Source: Merdivicinus sp050943495
Lineage (GTDB): Bacteria; Bacillota; Clostridia; Oscillospirales; Ruminococcaceae
DNA: 64,000 nt
Reading direction: 5' to 3'
Assembly (NCBI GenBank): GCA_050943495.1
Contig: JBMNPH010000011.1
Coordinates: 1-64,000 of the forward strand
Position numbers and translations under genes: made by a program. Position 1 is the first letter of the stretch. Each line of letters starts with the position of its first letter. Below, one piece after another: positions 19,366 through 28,846 of this stretch. Below the pieces are notes generated by a model. That model saw nothing but the letters and a program-made list of their open reading frames with translations. It was not told the origin of the DNA and searched no databases.

Positions 19366-20318
19366 TACAGAATTCCCTCCTCGCCCAGCATTTTAGCAAT
19401 ATAGTTGGATATGATCAAAAAGGAGATGCCGACAACCGATTGGAACAATCCGACCGCAGTGGCAAGGCTGAACTGTCCGCTTTGAATTCCTACCCGATAA
19501 ACAAAAGTACTTAAGACATCGGAAACCTCATTTACCATGATATTTCCCATCGTAAAAGGCCGTTCAAATCCGATTTCAGGAATTTTTCCCAGCTGCATAA
19601 TCAGCAGGATGACAATGGTAGGTTTAATTCCTGGAAGGGTGATATGCCAGATTCGCTGGAATAAGTTTGCGCCATCCACATAAGCGGCCTCGTAAAGTTC
19701 TCCGTTGATGCCGGTTAGTGCAGCCAGATAAACAATTGTCCCCCATCCGGCACTCTGCCAGACACCTACGATGATATACATGATTACCCAGCTGACGTTG
19801 GTGCTTAAAAATTCCACACGTTCCATTCCCATGGATGCGAGAAGATTATTGACGATACCTTTTGTGGCAAAAATTTGAAAGCACATACCGGAAATAATAA
19901 CCCAGGAGAAAAAGTGGGGAAGATATAAAATCGTTTGGGATGTTTTTTTGAGCCATTTGGATTTAATTTCATTGAGAAGAATTGCCAGCAGGATTGGGGC
20001 AGGGAAGGAAACTGCCATATCCAGGAGATTCAGGAAAAAGGTGTTCCGTAAAGCCAGATAGAAATCATCCATTGCAAAGGCTTCCTGAAAAGCTGCAAAC
20101 CCGATCCAATCACATTCCCAGATGGATAAAAAGATGTTGTAATCCTTAAATGCCATCAGAATACCATACATCGGCACATACTTAAAAAGAAGAAAGAACA
20201 AAAACGGAAGTAAAAACATGGCATATAATTGCCAGTATTTTTTCAGAATTAAGGCCAAGCGTTTTCCTGCGCTTTTTTTTCGTGCCGTTGGCCTTTCATG
20301 AACAATTACATTTTCCAT
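19365..20318 (-). CDS. Carbohydrate ABC transporter permease (LplB/YteP type)
   Basis: A 317-residue permease with six predicted membrane segments after a basic N-terminus. The EAA loop reads YEAAYVDGANLFQRIWHITLPG. YVPMYGILMAFKDYN near the first segment is typical of the LplB group. An AAGGAGGG site precedes the ATG. First gene of the transporter block, 190 bases downstream of the regulator. Confidence 0.93.
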   Translation of the reverse strand: MENVIVHERPTARKKSAGKRLALILKKYWQLYAMFLLPFLFFLLFKYVPMYGILMAFKDYNIFLSIWECDWIGFAAFQEAFAMDDFYLALRNTFFLNLLDMAVSFPAPILLAILLNEIKSKWLKKTSQTILYLPHFFSWVIISGMCFQIFATKGIVNNLLASMGMERVEFLSTNVSWVIMYIIVGVWQSAGWGTIVYLAALTGINGELYEAAYVDGANLFQRIWHITLPGIKPTIVILLIMQLGKIPEIGFERPFTMGNIMVNEVSDVLSTFVYRVGIQSGQFSLATAVGLFQSVVGISFLIISNYIAKMLGEEGIL

Positions 20319-20508
20319 AAAAACCCTCCTTGAATTTTATACAATAATTCTCTGTAATACGGTTATAGTTTAACAAAATATTATAAAAATCACAATGAAA
20401 AAAGTGGTGATTTTATAAATTGACCGATTTTTTGATCGAAAAGCAAAAACATCAGCAGTTAATAAACTACTGATGTTTTTGCTGATTGCTTAAAAAATTC
20501 GCTTATCA

Positions 20509-22593
20509 TCAAGCTTTATGAGCCTGATTTTCCCGATATTGTCCCGGCGTAATTCCTTCCGCTTTTTTAAATGCCCTGCTGAACGCCTGATAGCTAATGA
20601 AACCGACAGCATCCGAAATCATTTCAATTGTGTCATCCGTATGAAGCAGCAGTTCTTTTGCTTTTAGAATACGTTTCTGATTAACGTAATCCGGAAAACT
20701 GCAATGGAAATATTCTTTGAATTTTTTTCGCAGATGGGAATAACTAAGCCCTACTTTTTCTGCAACATAACTTAGATCCAGATCTCCCTTATCATAATGA
20801 TCGGAAATAATTGCTTCAATTGCATGGAAATATTTTTGCTTGAATTGTTCATTTGTATTTTGGTAGGACGATATTTTTCTGAAAACATCTAAAAACCAAG
20901 AGTATATTTCATCGAGATTATAAAATTCTGTAACATTTTGAAAAATTTCACTGCTGTTTTGAAAGATTTGGCTGGTCTGTATATTGCAGGATAACAGATA
21001 ATTTACAATTTCTCCGAGTATTTGATAAAGGATATAAATAATATTATCGTAGCTCAAATGGGATTGACGGATGAGCAGCATGATATTAGATAATTCTTCT
21101 GCAAATCCCTGTTCATCATTACTTTCCATATAGTTGCAAAGTCGCGTAATATTACTTTCTGGATACATATATTCCTGATCGCGATCCTGAATTTCAAAAT
21201 AATAAATAGGCGCATTCGATCTGGAGATCAATTGATATTGCAAAGCTTCCTTTGCTTCCAAAAACGAGGCTTGAATTTGACTGGGATCCCGATATACTTC
21301 GCCGACTCCTAAATAAAAAGGATCCGATTCCTGCTCTCCAAATCGCTGTATTAATTCCGCATATATTTTTTGAATGACTTCAAATATTTTATGAGCATTC
21401 GCAGTATCTGTGTAGATAACAGCAGCAATATCTCCATTATTTAATAAAACCGCATATCCATCCATATATTTTGTAATAATGGTTTCGCACTCCTGAATAA
21501 ATACATAGCGAAAATCCAATTTGCAATTTTCTACAACCGAGGTATGGGTATTAATACTGAAAAGTAAACAGACAAAATATTCTTTCAAAATAATTCTTTC
21601 CTGATCTTTTTCCCGCGAATACCCCCCGCTCACCGCACGTAAAAATGCAAGTTTTCTTAAATCTGCTTGATTTTTTTCCAGTATTTCTTTTATCTCTCTT
21701 TCATTTTGTGTAATATCCTCGACCAAATGAGTAATCAATTTCAGTTCATTCTTATCTTTAAATTTAATGGTACTTAATTTATCATCTAATAAATGGACGA
21801 TATTTCCCACAGGTTGATATAATTTTTCCGATATAAAATATGCAAGCAACATGCCGATTAGGCTCAATATAACAATAATAATCCATAGTGTTGTCCACAT
21901 TCGTGTGATACTAATTTCAAATGTTGTAATCGGCTGCATATTAATATATGTCCAGGGAAAAAGTTCAGATTTTAAAAAGGAAACTATGCGAGATTCATCC
22001 TGACTCTCATAGTGAATATATCCTGTATTTGCTTCGGAAGTTAAAATTTTATTTATGTAGGAGTATCCCGTTAACGACTTACCTAAAAATTCCTTCCAAA
22101 TTCCCGATACCATTTTCCCCTCTTCATCAATAATGAAAGTGTCTCCTTCTACATACATCCGATTTTGAAGCAGATATTGATTGATAGATTCTTCTTTTAT
22201 GTTAATTAACAATAATTGCTGATGAGAGGACTGATATTGACGAATGGGACAAGCCAAAGTAATGCATGGTGTGTATTGTGAGGTAAATTGATTGGTTATC
22301 GACGATTTTAAAAATACATTTGTATTCAGAATGGTCGTTTTTTGGAACTGTGAAATTTCTTCCAGGTTATTCATTCCTTTATAGTCAGACAAAATAGAAA
22401 ATTCACCGTCAGAAGTAATCATATAATTCTTCTTTGCATCGATATAATAAACAGAAGAAACCGAAGCGTTTTCATCTTTTATGGAGGATAAAACAGCAAT
22501 CATGTCTTTAATTTTATAAATACTTTCTCCGCTTTCATTATAATTTTTTATATCAATACTATCCAAGGCATTGACTTCTGTTAGACTATTCAA
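20509..22593 (-). pseudogene. Membrane AraC-family regulator, C-terminal part (frame-disrupted)
   Basis: A 694-codon frame with a sensor-like extracellular part, a membrane segment (WTTLWIIIVILSLIGMLLAYF), a HAMP-like stretch, a middle domain and a C-terminal AraC HTH pair (about 590-690: YSHLRKKFKEYF, ISDAVGFISYQAFSRAFKKAEGITPGQYR). Proteins of this class normally carry an extra N-terminal membrane segment; here that segment is in another frame (22586-22813), ending where this one begins. The only start is a TTG without a ribosome binding site, preceded in frame by stops TAA and TGA. It sits upstream of the Lpl-type importer that it probably controls. Confidence 0.75.
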
Positions 22594-22813
22594 TCATTAG
22601 GGCATCATCAATACATTTTCGAAATTCATTCTCTAAATGGATTTGGATGATAGACATATTCTGAGTGGTAGAATTCACTAACTGTTCTGTCATTTTCTGT
22701 TCAACATTCCATTTAAAAAAAAGCATGATCACAATAATTGGAATCAACAAAAAAAACATAAAAGATAAAAACAATGAAAGAAAAAAAGAATTTCGTTTTA
22801 TATTTATATTCAT
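22586..22813 (-). pseudogene. N-terminal fragment of the AraC-family regulator
   Basis: A 75-residue frame with a good ribosome binding site (AGAAGGA). It encodes a basic start, one membrane segment (FFLSLFLSFMFFLLIPIIVIMLFF) and the first helix of an extracellular sensor, then stops at TAG. The next frame begins 8 bases inside it. The joined protein would have the usual two-membrane-segment AraC sensor layout, so one base has been gained or lost within ATTGAATAG, or this is a sequencing error. Confidence 0.72.
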
Positions 22814-23036
22814 ATCCTTCTTCTCCCTTGTGTAAAATGATCTATTTTATCAACAAATTAAGATGTATTTTAATTTATATTATATACATCCAATAATATT
22901 CTGTCAATTCCTTTTTGTTTTTCTCACTTTTGGAGTCAACTTCCACCAAGGCATATAAAAACACTATATCCAATTCTAAAAATTTGAAAACAGCCAAATC
23001 TCTCCATGTTTAAATTTATCATTTCAAAAAATAAAA

Positions 23037-23063
23037 GCCGCCAGGGAAATAATCCCCTAACGG
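23037..23063 (-). terminator. Terminator after the DUF421 gene
   Basis: On the minus strand CCGTTAGGGGA pairs with TCCCTGGCGG (two G-U pairs, one bulge), followed by CTTTTATTTTTTG. Confidence 0.65.
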
Positions 23064-23069
23064 TCTTTG

Positions 23070-23780
23070 TTATTCTTTGTCTGAATTCTCAAAAAGAACA
23101 AGCTTTAAATTACGATCGCAAACTGCCAGAAAAATATCCTGAGCTGAATCAATATGAGATTGCTTTAACTGCTTATCTAACCAGGCTCGATTCAATCCCA
23201 TACGTTTTAAGTTACCTTCTAAAATTCTACCATCCATAATTAATTCGGTAAACAGCATTTCCTGCTCTGGGGAAAGATCTATATCATTCGGTATAACTGG
23301 GCGCTGGCTGCTCACTGGAAGAATCGTCAACTTCCCATTGTACTCAAAAACTGCAGTTTCAATACTGGTTAAATCAAAATATCCCTGCTGCCTGCACATA
23401 GCCATAAATTCACTCAAGTCCAATTTAGCCTTCTTAAAATTCTTTCGATATAATTTGCCGTGATCCATTAAAATGGTCGGGGTACCATTTAGATATTTGC
23501 GCATCCGTGGAAATTTATTCGATGCTATGCTCAGCAGAACGGTAATTCCACCATATATTGCCATTGCCATAAGCGGTTTCCATGGTTTTTCCAATTCTGT
23601 AGCCATTTCAGCCGCAATTGATCCTACGGTTATTCCCGTGATATAATCAAAAAAATCTAACTGCGCAATCTGCTTATGCCCAATACACTTCGCGATTAAA
23701 AATAGCGCACCAAAAGAACTCAATGCCGTTATACATAGAATAAGAAATTGAATAACAATCCCTCCTTTTTCTTTTAGCAT
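23070..23780 (-). CDS. DUF421 family membrane protein (YetF-like)
   Basis: Up to 236 residues with three N-terminal membrane segments and a soluble C-terminal DUF421 domain. HKQIAQLDFFDYITGITVGSIAAEMA is the family signature region, and GTPTILMDHGKLYRKNFKKAKLDL the soluble part. Some Bacillus YetF-like proteins act in spores; the function is otherwise unknown. The start is uncertain: the ATG at 23780 has no ribosome binding site, while AAAGGAGGG lies six codons inside the frame, ahead of in-frame ATT codons. The annotated start is therefore an upper bound. Confidence 0.85.
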   Translation of the reverse strand: MLKEKGGIVIQFLILCITALSSFGALFLIAKCIGHKQIAQLDFFDYITGITVGSIAAEMATELEKPWKPLMAMAIYGGITVLLSIASNKFPRMRKYLNGTPTILMDHGKLYRKNFKKAKLDLSEFMAMCRQQGYFDLTSIETAVFEYNGKLTILPVSSQRPVIPNDIDLSPEQEMLFTELIMDGRILEGNLKRMGLNRAWLDKQLKQSHIDSAQDIFLAVCDRNLKLVLFENSDKE

Positions 23781-23904
23781 AATCGGATGAAGAAAAAATA
23801 TTCAGAATTGGATTCCATCACTTCCTATATTTTTGGGAGTCAATTATGATACAACTTAAAAATCAAACAAAATGCTAAGATTTCCTTTTCTGGACAAGTA
23901 TAAA

Positions 23905-23935
23905 AACGACAGGAAGTGGGCTGCTTCCTGTCGTT
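23905..23935 (-). terminator. Terminator after the methyltransferase gene
   Basis: AACGACAGGAAG (23905-23916) pairs perfectly with CTTCCTGTCGTT (23924-23935); on the minus strand it runs into TTTTTATAC. Confidence 0.85.
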
Positions 23936-23966
23936 CTTATAATCCTGTTAATTTATGAATTTCTTC

Positions 23967-24713
23967 TCATTTTTTATGGCGCGCTACATAGATCAGCCGC
24001 TGAGAATCCGCTCGCGGCGGCGAAACTGAATCCTCATCATACACCGCGCAAAGTTCTAATCCCGCTTTCTGTAATGCTCTCTCGACCTGTTCCGGCGAAT
24101 AGGCTCGTTCCGCAAAACTTTCCTCCATCCGTTCAAAAAGGCCATCCTCTGCTTCGACAAAAATGCTCAGATCCATTTGCACCACATACTCTTCCAACAA
24201 GGTGTTCTGCCATGCGCAGAACACTTCGTCGTAATCATAGACGAAGGTATTATTGGCAAGAATTTCGCGGTGTTTATAACAGGTATTCAAATCAAAAACA
24301 AACACACCGTCCGGATGCAGAAACAGCGCAGCTTTGGCAATCGCCTTACAGAAATCCGCATAATCCGTCAGATGATTCAGGCTATCCAGTGCTGATACAA
24401 CTGCATCAATCGTCCCATAAAGGTCAAGCTCGGTCATTTCCTGGCAAATGTAGGTGATGTCATGCCCGCTCTCCATCCGCTTCTGTTGTGCCACCCAAAG
24501 CATATCCTCTGAGTTATCCACTCCGATCACATCATATCCCAGCGCAGCCATCTCCTCCGCCAGCGATCCCGTCCCGCACCCTAGATCTAACAGAATCCCG
24601 CGGAATCCTCCAAACTGGTGGATCAGCCGATCAAAATAGGCTGCCCGTGCCGGATAATCAATCTCCGAAGTCAAGAGATCATACACTTCGGCAAACTGTC
24701 CGTAATGACTCAT
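23967..24713 (-). CDS. Class I SAM-dependent methyltransferase
   Basis: A 248-residue soluble methyltransferase. Motif I is ILLDLGCGTGSLAEEMAALG (about 38-57), followed by GVDNSEDML. DAVVSALDSLNHLTDY and HPDGVFVFDLNTCYK are the later motifs. It resembles the YqeM-like family often annotated as small-molecule or tRNA methyltransferase; the substrate cannot be told. Its start overlaps the stop of the YerC gene by 4 bases (ATGA). Confidence 0.9.
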   Translation of the reverse strand: MSHYGQFAEVYDLLTSEIDYPARAAYFDRLIHQFGGFRGILLDLGCGTGSLAEEMAALGYDVIGVDNSEDMLWVAQQKRMESGHDITYICQEMTELDLYGTIDAVVSALDSLNHLTDYADFCKAIAKAALFLHPDGVFVFDLNTCYKHREILANNTFVYDYDEVFCAWQNTLLEEYVVQMDLSIFVEAEDGLFERMEESFAERAYSPEQVERALQKAGLELCAVYDEDSVSPPRADSQRLIYVARHKK

Positions 24714-25024
24714 TCGTTGGATTCCCCAGCCTCTTCCTTAGCCTTCAGGCGAGCAAAAATTTCGGTATAGCCATCGCATCCGTAATGCAAGGAACGGTTG
24801 ACACGGCTGATAGTTGCCGTCGACGCACCAGTTTGGGCCACAATATCGCTGTAAACCTTATTGTCACTCAGCATTTTGGCGACCTGAATCCGCTGCGCAA
24901 GAGCTTTCAGTTCCTGTACCGTGCAGAGGTCTTCAAAAAACTTATAGCATTCTTCCATATCCCGCAGTTCCAAAACCGCACGGAACAGGAATTCCACATT
25001 GAATTCTTTCAGTTTTTCGTTCAT
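24710..25024 (-). CDS. TrpR-related protein YerC/YecD
   Basis: A 104-residue helical DNA-binding protein. The HTH region reads VYSDIVAQTGASTATISRVNRSLHYG, the YerC hallmark. The N-terminal helices (DLCTVQELKALAQRIQVAKML) form the dimer core. YerC proteins are TrpR-fold regulators of Firmicutes whose ligand is not tryptophan as far as known. It is translationally coupled to the methyltransferase behind it. Confidence 0.92.
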   Translation of the reverse strand: MNEKLKEFNVEFLFRAVLELRDMEECYKFFEDLCTVQELKALAQRIQVAKMLSDNKVYSDIVAQTGASTATISRVNRSLHYGCDGYTEIFARLKAKEEAGESNE

Positions 25025-25122
25025 ATCAGCCAGTCCTTTTTTTCATATTTGGGAATCACATCCCGATACCTATGATTTTAACACAGCACAGCATGAAAAT
25101 CAACAGGTTTTCGCAATTTTCC

Positions 25123-25686
25123 TCACCAGAAATGGTGTCGCTTTGATGGTGCCCGATATTCATATAGATAACAATGATACAGTCCATTGGCAGTGGATAC
25201 TGCCAGATTCTGTCCGATACACAAAGACATCCCAGCCTTCTGCATGACCCGTCCGGATGCCGGATTCTCGATGGCGTGTTTCGCAATAATCCGTTTGTAT
25301 CCAATATGATTGACTGCTAAATCCAAAACGACTCTTAAAGCCTCTGTCGCATACCCATGGTTCCACCATGGTTCTCCAAAGCAGTACCCTGCCTCGGAGC
25401 ATGTTCGGCTTTCCGGCGTATCTACCAAACCAATAGACCCAATTAGGCTTCCTGTCGCTTTTTCCACAACAGCCCATTCATAAAAATTTTTGTGGCGATA
25501 CTGCCGAATCCACCCCTCGATAACCGCACGGGTTTCCTCCTCCGAATGGTGTGCTGCCCAAATCAAATATCTGGTTACAATCGGATTAGAGGCCCAATTC
25601 TTATACATGGGTTCAATATCCTCGACCGTAAAGCGGCGCAGCAGCAGATGCTCTGTCTCCAACGGAATGGTACCGCAGTGTTTCAT
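25123..25686 (-). CDS. GNAT family N-acetyltransferase (RimJ/RimL type)
   Basis: A 187-residue acetyltransferase. It begins with TIPLETEHLLLRRFTVEDIE, typical of the Acetyltransf_3 group. GSIGLVDTPESRTCSEAGYCFGEPWWNHGYATEALR contains the acetyl-CoA binding strand and loop (variant QxxGxG). Two ATG codons lie close together; 25686 is preferred because CGGGAGGAA is 6-7 bases upstream, whereas the ATG at 25692 would touch it. The substrate (protein N-terminus or small molecule) is unknown. Confidence 0.88.
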   Translation of the reverse strand: MKHCGTIPLETEHLLLRRFTVEDIEPMYKNWASNPIVTRYLIWAAHHSEEETRAVIEGWIRQYRHKNFYEWAVVEKATGSLIGSIGLVDTPESRTCSEAGYCFGEPWWNHGYATEALRVVLDLAVNHIGYKRIIAKHAIENPASGRVMQKAGMSLCIGQNLAVSTANGLYHCYLYEYRAPSKRHHFW

Positions 25687-25839
25687 TCTCATTTCCTCCC
25701 GAAAAATGCCGGATTTTCTCAAAAATCAGCATTGGAATTTTGCGCCGACTGTGTTATACTGGTACGTGGGCATTTTCACAGAAACAGTATACCACATTTT
25801 TTAGGGAAATCCTACTGTTTTTTGAAAGGATGGAAAAAT

Positions 25840-26640
25840 ATGCCGCTTCTTTATGATATGCATACCCACACAACCCGCAGCTTTGATGCCGAAGCCTCCC
25901 TGCGGGCTCAATGCGCACGTGCTGAGGCTATGGGGCTGACAGGATTCGCCGTGACTGACCACTGTGATGTCAATATGCAGAGCCTCAATTGTGCCCGCAC
26001 AGTTTTTGCCGCAGGCGGTGCCGATCTTCGTCGACTCCGTGAAGATGGACTTCCGTTTGAATTGTTACAGGGAATTGAACTGGGAGAACCGTTGGAAGAC
26101 CTCCCTTATGCAGAGGAAATGCTCTCTCTGCTGCCCTATGACTATGTCATCGGATCCATTCACAACAGTCCCGGTCAACAGGATTTCTATTTTCTTGACT
26201 GCGGAAGTATCGACCTGGACAAACTCCTCAAGCCTTATTTTGAGGAACTCATCCGGCTGGCGCAGTGGGCGAAAACAGACTCCATCGCGCACATCACGTA
26301 TCCTCTGCGTTATATCGAAGGAAAATATAACAGAAAAGTAGATCTCACTCCCTACCTTGATCTGATTGATGAGTTGTTCCGAACCATACGGGACAAGGGG
26401 CTGGCGCTCGAAATCAATGCAAGCGGTCTGCGACAGGAAATTGGACGCCCTATGCCGGACGAACGTTTCATCCGCCGCTATTATGAACTGGGCGGACGCA
26501 AAATTATCTTCGGTTCGGATGCACATACCGCGCGGGATCTTGCTGCCGGAATTCCGGAATGCATGGACCTCTGCCGGAATATCGGATTCAAACAAGCAGT
26601 TTTCTTCCGGAATCGGCAGGAAATTGAATACAATTTGTAA
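25840..26640 (+). CDS. PHP-domain histidinol-phosphatase family protein
   Basis: A 266-residue PHP phosphoesterase. The metal-binding motifs are DMHTHTTRSFDAEAS at the N-terminus, VTDHCD, GIELGE, SIHNS, and FGSDAHTARD near the C-terminus. This is the HisK pattern (histidinol-phosphatase of Firmicutes), though no other his genes are near and other phosphate esters are possible. The start at 25840 follows GAAAGGATGG. The next gene, ClC, lies 22 bases downstream. Confidence 0.88.
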   Translation: MPLLYDMHTHTTRSFDAEASLRAQCARAEAMGLTGFAVTDHCDVNMQSLNCARTVFAAGGADLRRLREDGLPFELLQGIELGEPLEDLPYAEEMLSLLPYDYVIGSIHNSPGQQDFYFLDCGSIDLDKLLKPYFEELIRLAQWAKTDSIAHITYPLRYIEGKYNRKVDLTPYLDLIDELFRTIRDKGLALEINASGLRQEIGRPMPDERFIRRYYELGGRKIIFGSDAHTARDLAAGIPECMDLCRNIGFKQAVFFRNRQEIEYNL

Positions 26641-26662
26641 TATAGGAAGGCAATTATTCAAT

Positions 26663-27931
26663 ATGGACAAGTTTTACACCGCTTTGCAGGAACGTTTTCA
26701 GAGAATGTTTCAATATTTTTTGGTATTCTTAAAATGGGTGGGCATTTCTGTTTTATGCGGCGTTCCCATCGGCTTCATCGGGTTTGGATTTCATCATCTG
26801 GTTGAAATTGTGACCGAAATCCGCACCGAACACAGCTGGATTCTATTTTTCCTGCCGCTGGCAGGTGTGGTAATTGCGCTGCTTTACCGGCTCGCCGGAA
26901 TGGAAAAGGATGGCGGAACGAACAGCGTTTTGATTTCCATCCGCACGGGCGAACATCTTTCCATTAAAATGGCACCGCTTATTTTTATCAGTACCGTACT
27001 GACCCACTTTTTCGGTGGATCCTCCGGACGAGAGGGAGCGGCACTCCAGCTGGGCGGCAGTATCGGCGCCCAATTCGGACGGTGGCTCCGGCTCAGCAAA
27101 CGAAGCCTGCATGTCATCACCCTCTGCGGCATGAGTGCGGCATTTGCGGCGCTGTTCGGAACCCCTCTAACCGCCGCGATTTTCGCACTGGAAGTGGTCA
27201 ACGTCGGCACGATGTTCTACGCGGCTATTGTCCCCTGTATTCTGTCTGCTCTGATCGGCGCCGGAATCGCAGGCTGGCTGGGAGCTGTTCCGACTGCTTT
27301 TTCCATCACCGGTGTGCCGGCCCTTACGCTTGTCAGTGCGTTGCAGGCGCTCGTACTCGGGATTCTCTGTGCATTGGTGATCATTCTGTTCTGCGTTGCA
27401 ATGCACACAGCCTCCCATCTTTATCAGAAACGGATTCCCAACTCCATTCTGCGCGCAGCAGTCGGCGGTGTTCTGGTCATTGCCGTCACCCTTCTGGTCG
27501 GCACGCGGGATTACAACGGCGCCGGAATGAACATCATTACCCGCGCAATGGCAGGCGAAGCAGTGCCTTATGCCTTCCTGCTGAAAATCCTGCTGACCGC
27601 ACTGACCTTGGGTGCCGGATTTAAGGGCGGCGAAATCGTGCCGGCATTCTTTGTCGGATCCACATTTGGATGCTTCGCGGGCGGCCTACTGGGACTGGAT
27701 CCCTCCTTTGGCGCGGCAATCGGGCTGGCTGGTGTCTTCTGCGGCGTCGTTAACTGCCCATTGGCAACGATTCTCCTCTGCCTGGAACTGTTCGATGGCC
27801 AGGCAATGCCACTATTTGCCATTACGATTGCTGTTTCTTACATGCTGTCGGGATATTTCGGCCTGTACAGCGGGCAAAGATTCTTCTATTCGAAAACAGA
27901 ACCCATGAAAATTGACCGGGCTGCCGGTTAA
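26663..27931 (+). CDS. ClC-family anion channel or antiporter
   Basis: A 422-residue ClC protein with about 10 hydrophobic helices and no CBS domains. The gating-glutamate motif is GGSSGREGAALQLGG with Glu124. FKGGEIVPAFFVGSTFG replaces the usual GGxFxP motif. The canonical GSGIP selectivity loop is replaced by DGGTNSVL (83-90). Fluoride/proton ClCs also lack GSGIP, so the ion is uncertain, and no fluoride riboswitch is seen upstream. The ATG at 26663 is chosen by homology of the N-terminus and by AGGAAGG 13 bases upstream. It is co-directional with the Hsp33 and YmdB genes. Confidence 0.9.
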   Translation: MDKFYTALQERFQRMFQYFLVFLKWVGISVLCGVPIGFIGFGFHHLVEIVTEIRTEHSWILFFLPLAGVVIALLYRLAGMEKDGGTNSVLISIRTGEHLSIKMAPLIFISTVLTHFFGGSSGREGAALQLGGSIGAQFGRWLRLSKRSLHVITLCGMSAAFAALFGTPLTAAIFALEVVNVGTMFYAAIVPCILSALIGAGIAGWLGAVPTAFSITGVPALTLVSALQALVLGILCALVIILFCVAMHTASHLYQKRIPNSILRAAVGGVLVIAVTLLVGTRDYNGAGMNIITRAMAGEAVPYAFLLKILLTALTLGAGFKGGEIVPAFFVGSTFGCFAGGLLGLDPSFGAAIGLAGVFCGVVNCPLATILLCLELFDGQAMPLFAITIAVSYMLSGYFGLYSGQRFFYSKTEPMKIDRAAG

Positions 27932-27952
27932 AAACTTGGAAAGGAGCCGATT

Positions 27953-28834
27953 ATGGCAAGATTAACTCGCGCAATCTCGGCAGACGGTTCGGTAATGGCA
28001 ATGGCCATTTCCTCGACCGATATTGCTGCTCAAATTGAAAAAATTCATCAGACTTCTGCAGTCGTCACAGCCGCCCTAGGCAGACTCGCAACTGCTGCTT
28101 CCATGATGGGAATTATGCTCAAGGGGCCAAAAGATTCCCTGACTCTCCGAGTCGATGCAGACGGCCCTGCCGGAACTCTCATTGCAGTGGCGGACAGTCA
28201 AGGCTGTGTCAAGGCGTATGTACAGAACCCCATCGTGGAACTCCCGCTTAACTCCCGCGGCAAGCTGGACGTATCCGGCGCCGTAGGCAAAAACGGTTAT
28301 CTTCGGGTCATCAAAGACCTGGGCCTGAAAGAACCGTACAGCGGACAGGTTCCGCTGGTTTCGGGGGAACTGGCGGAGGATGTCACCCAATATTATGCCG
28401 TAAGTGAACAGACCCCAACCATCTGTGCACTGGGCGTTCTGGTCAATCCGGATCTGACTGTCAAAGCAGCCGGCGGTTTTTTGGTACAGCTTCTGCCTTT
28501 CGCAGATGAGTCCGCGATTGACATTCTCGAAAAAAATGTGAAGGATATCCCTCCCGTCTCCGCTATGATTGCGGACGGCATTTTGCCAGAGGCCATCTGC
28601 CGCCGCCTTCTGGAGGGACTGGAACCGCAGATTTTGGACGATTACCTCCCCGAATACCGCTGCGACTGCAGCCGGGAACGGGTGGAACGGGCAGTTGTCA
28701 GCTTGGGAAAGGATCAGCTAGATCAGTTGATTGAAGAAGACCACGGTACCGAACTTTGCTGCCATTTCTGCGGAAAAAAATACTTTTTCTCCGAAGAAGA
28801 ACTGCGCGAAATCCGGGATCGCGCATCCAGATAA
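27953..28834 (+). CDS. hslO: Redox-regulated chaperone Hsp33
   Basis: A 293-residue holdase activated by oxidative and heat stress. The N-terminal substrate-binding domain is followed by the redox switch: CDC near 237-239 and CHFC near 270-273, the CxC...CxxC set that binds zinc when reduced. The site GGAAAGGAG precedes the ATG. The gene is 21 bases after the ClC gene and 12 bases before ymdB. Confidence 0.96.
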   Translation: MARLTRAISADGSVMAMAISSTDIAAQIEKIHQTSAVVTAALGRLATAASMMGIMLKGPKDSLTLRVDADGPAGTLIAVADSQGCVKAYVQNPIVELPLNSRGKLDVSGAVGKNGYLRVIKDLGLKEPYSGQVPLVSGELAEDVTQYYAVSEQTPTICALGVLVNPDLTVKAAGGFLVQLLPFADESAIDILEKNVKDIPPVSAMIADGILPEAICRRLLEGLEPQILDDYLPEYRCDCSRERVERAVVSLGKDQLDQLIEEDHGTELCCHFCGKKYFFSEEELREIRDRASR

Positions 28835-28846
28835 GAGGGGGATTTC

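Noticed and set aside
26366..26662. Long N-terminal extension of the ClC frame
   Set aside because: It overlaps the PHP phosphatase gene in another frame, and the ClC family N-terminus begins at 26663.
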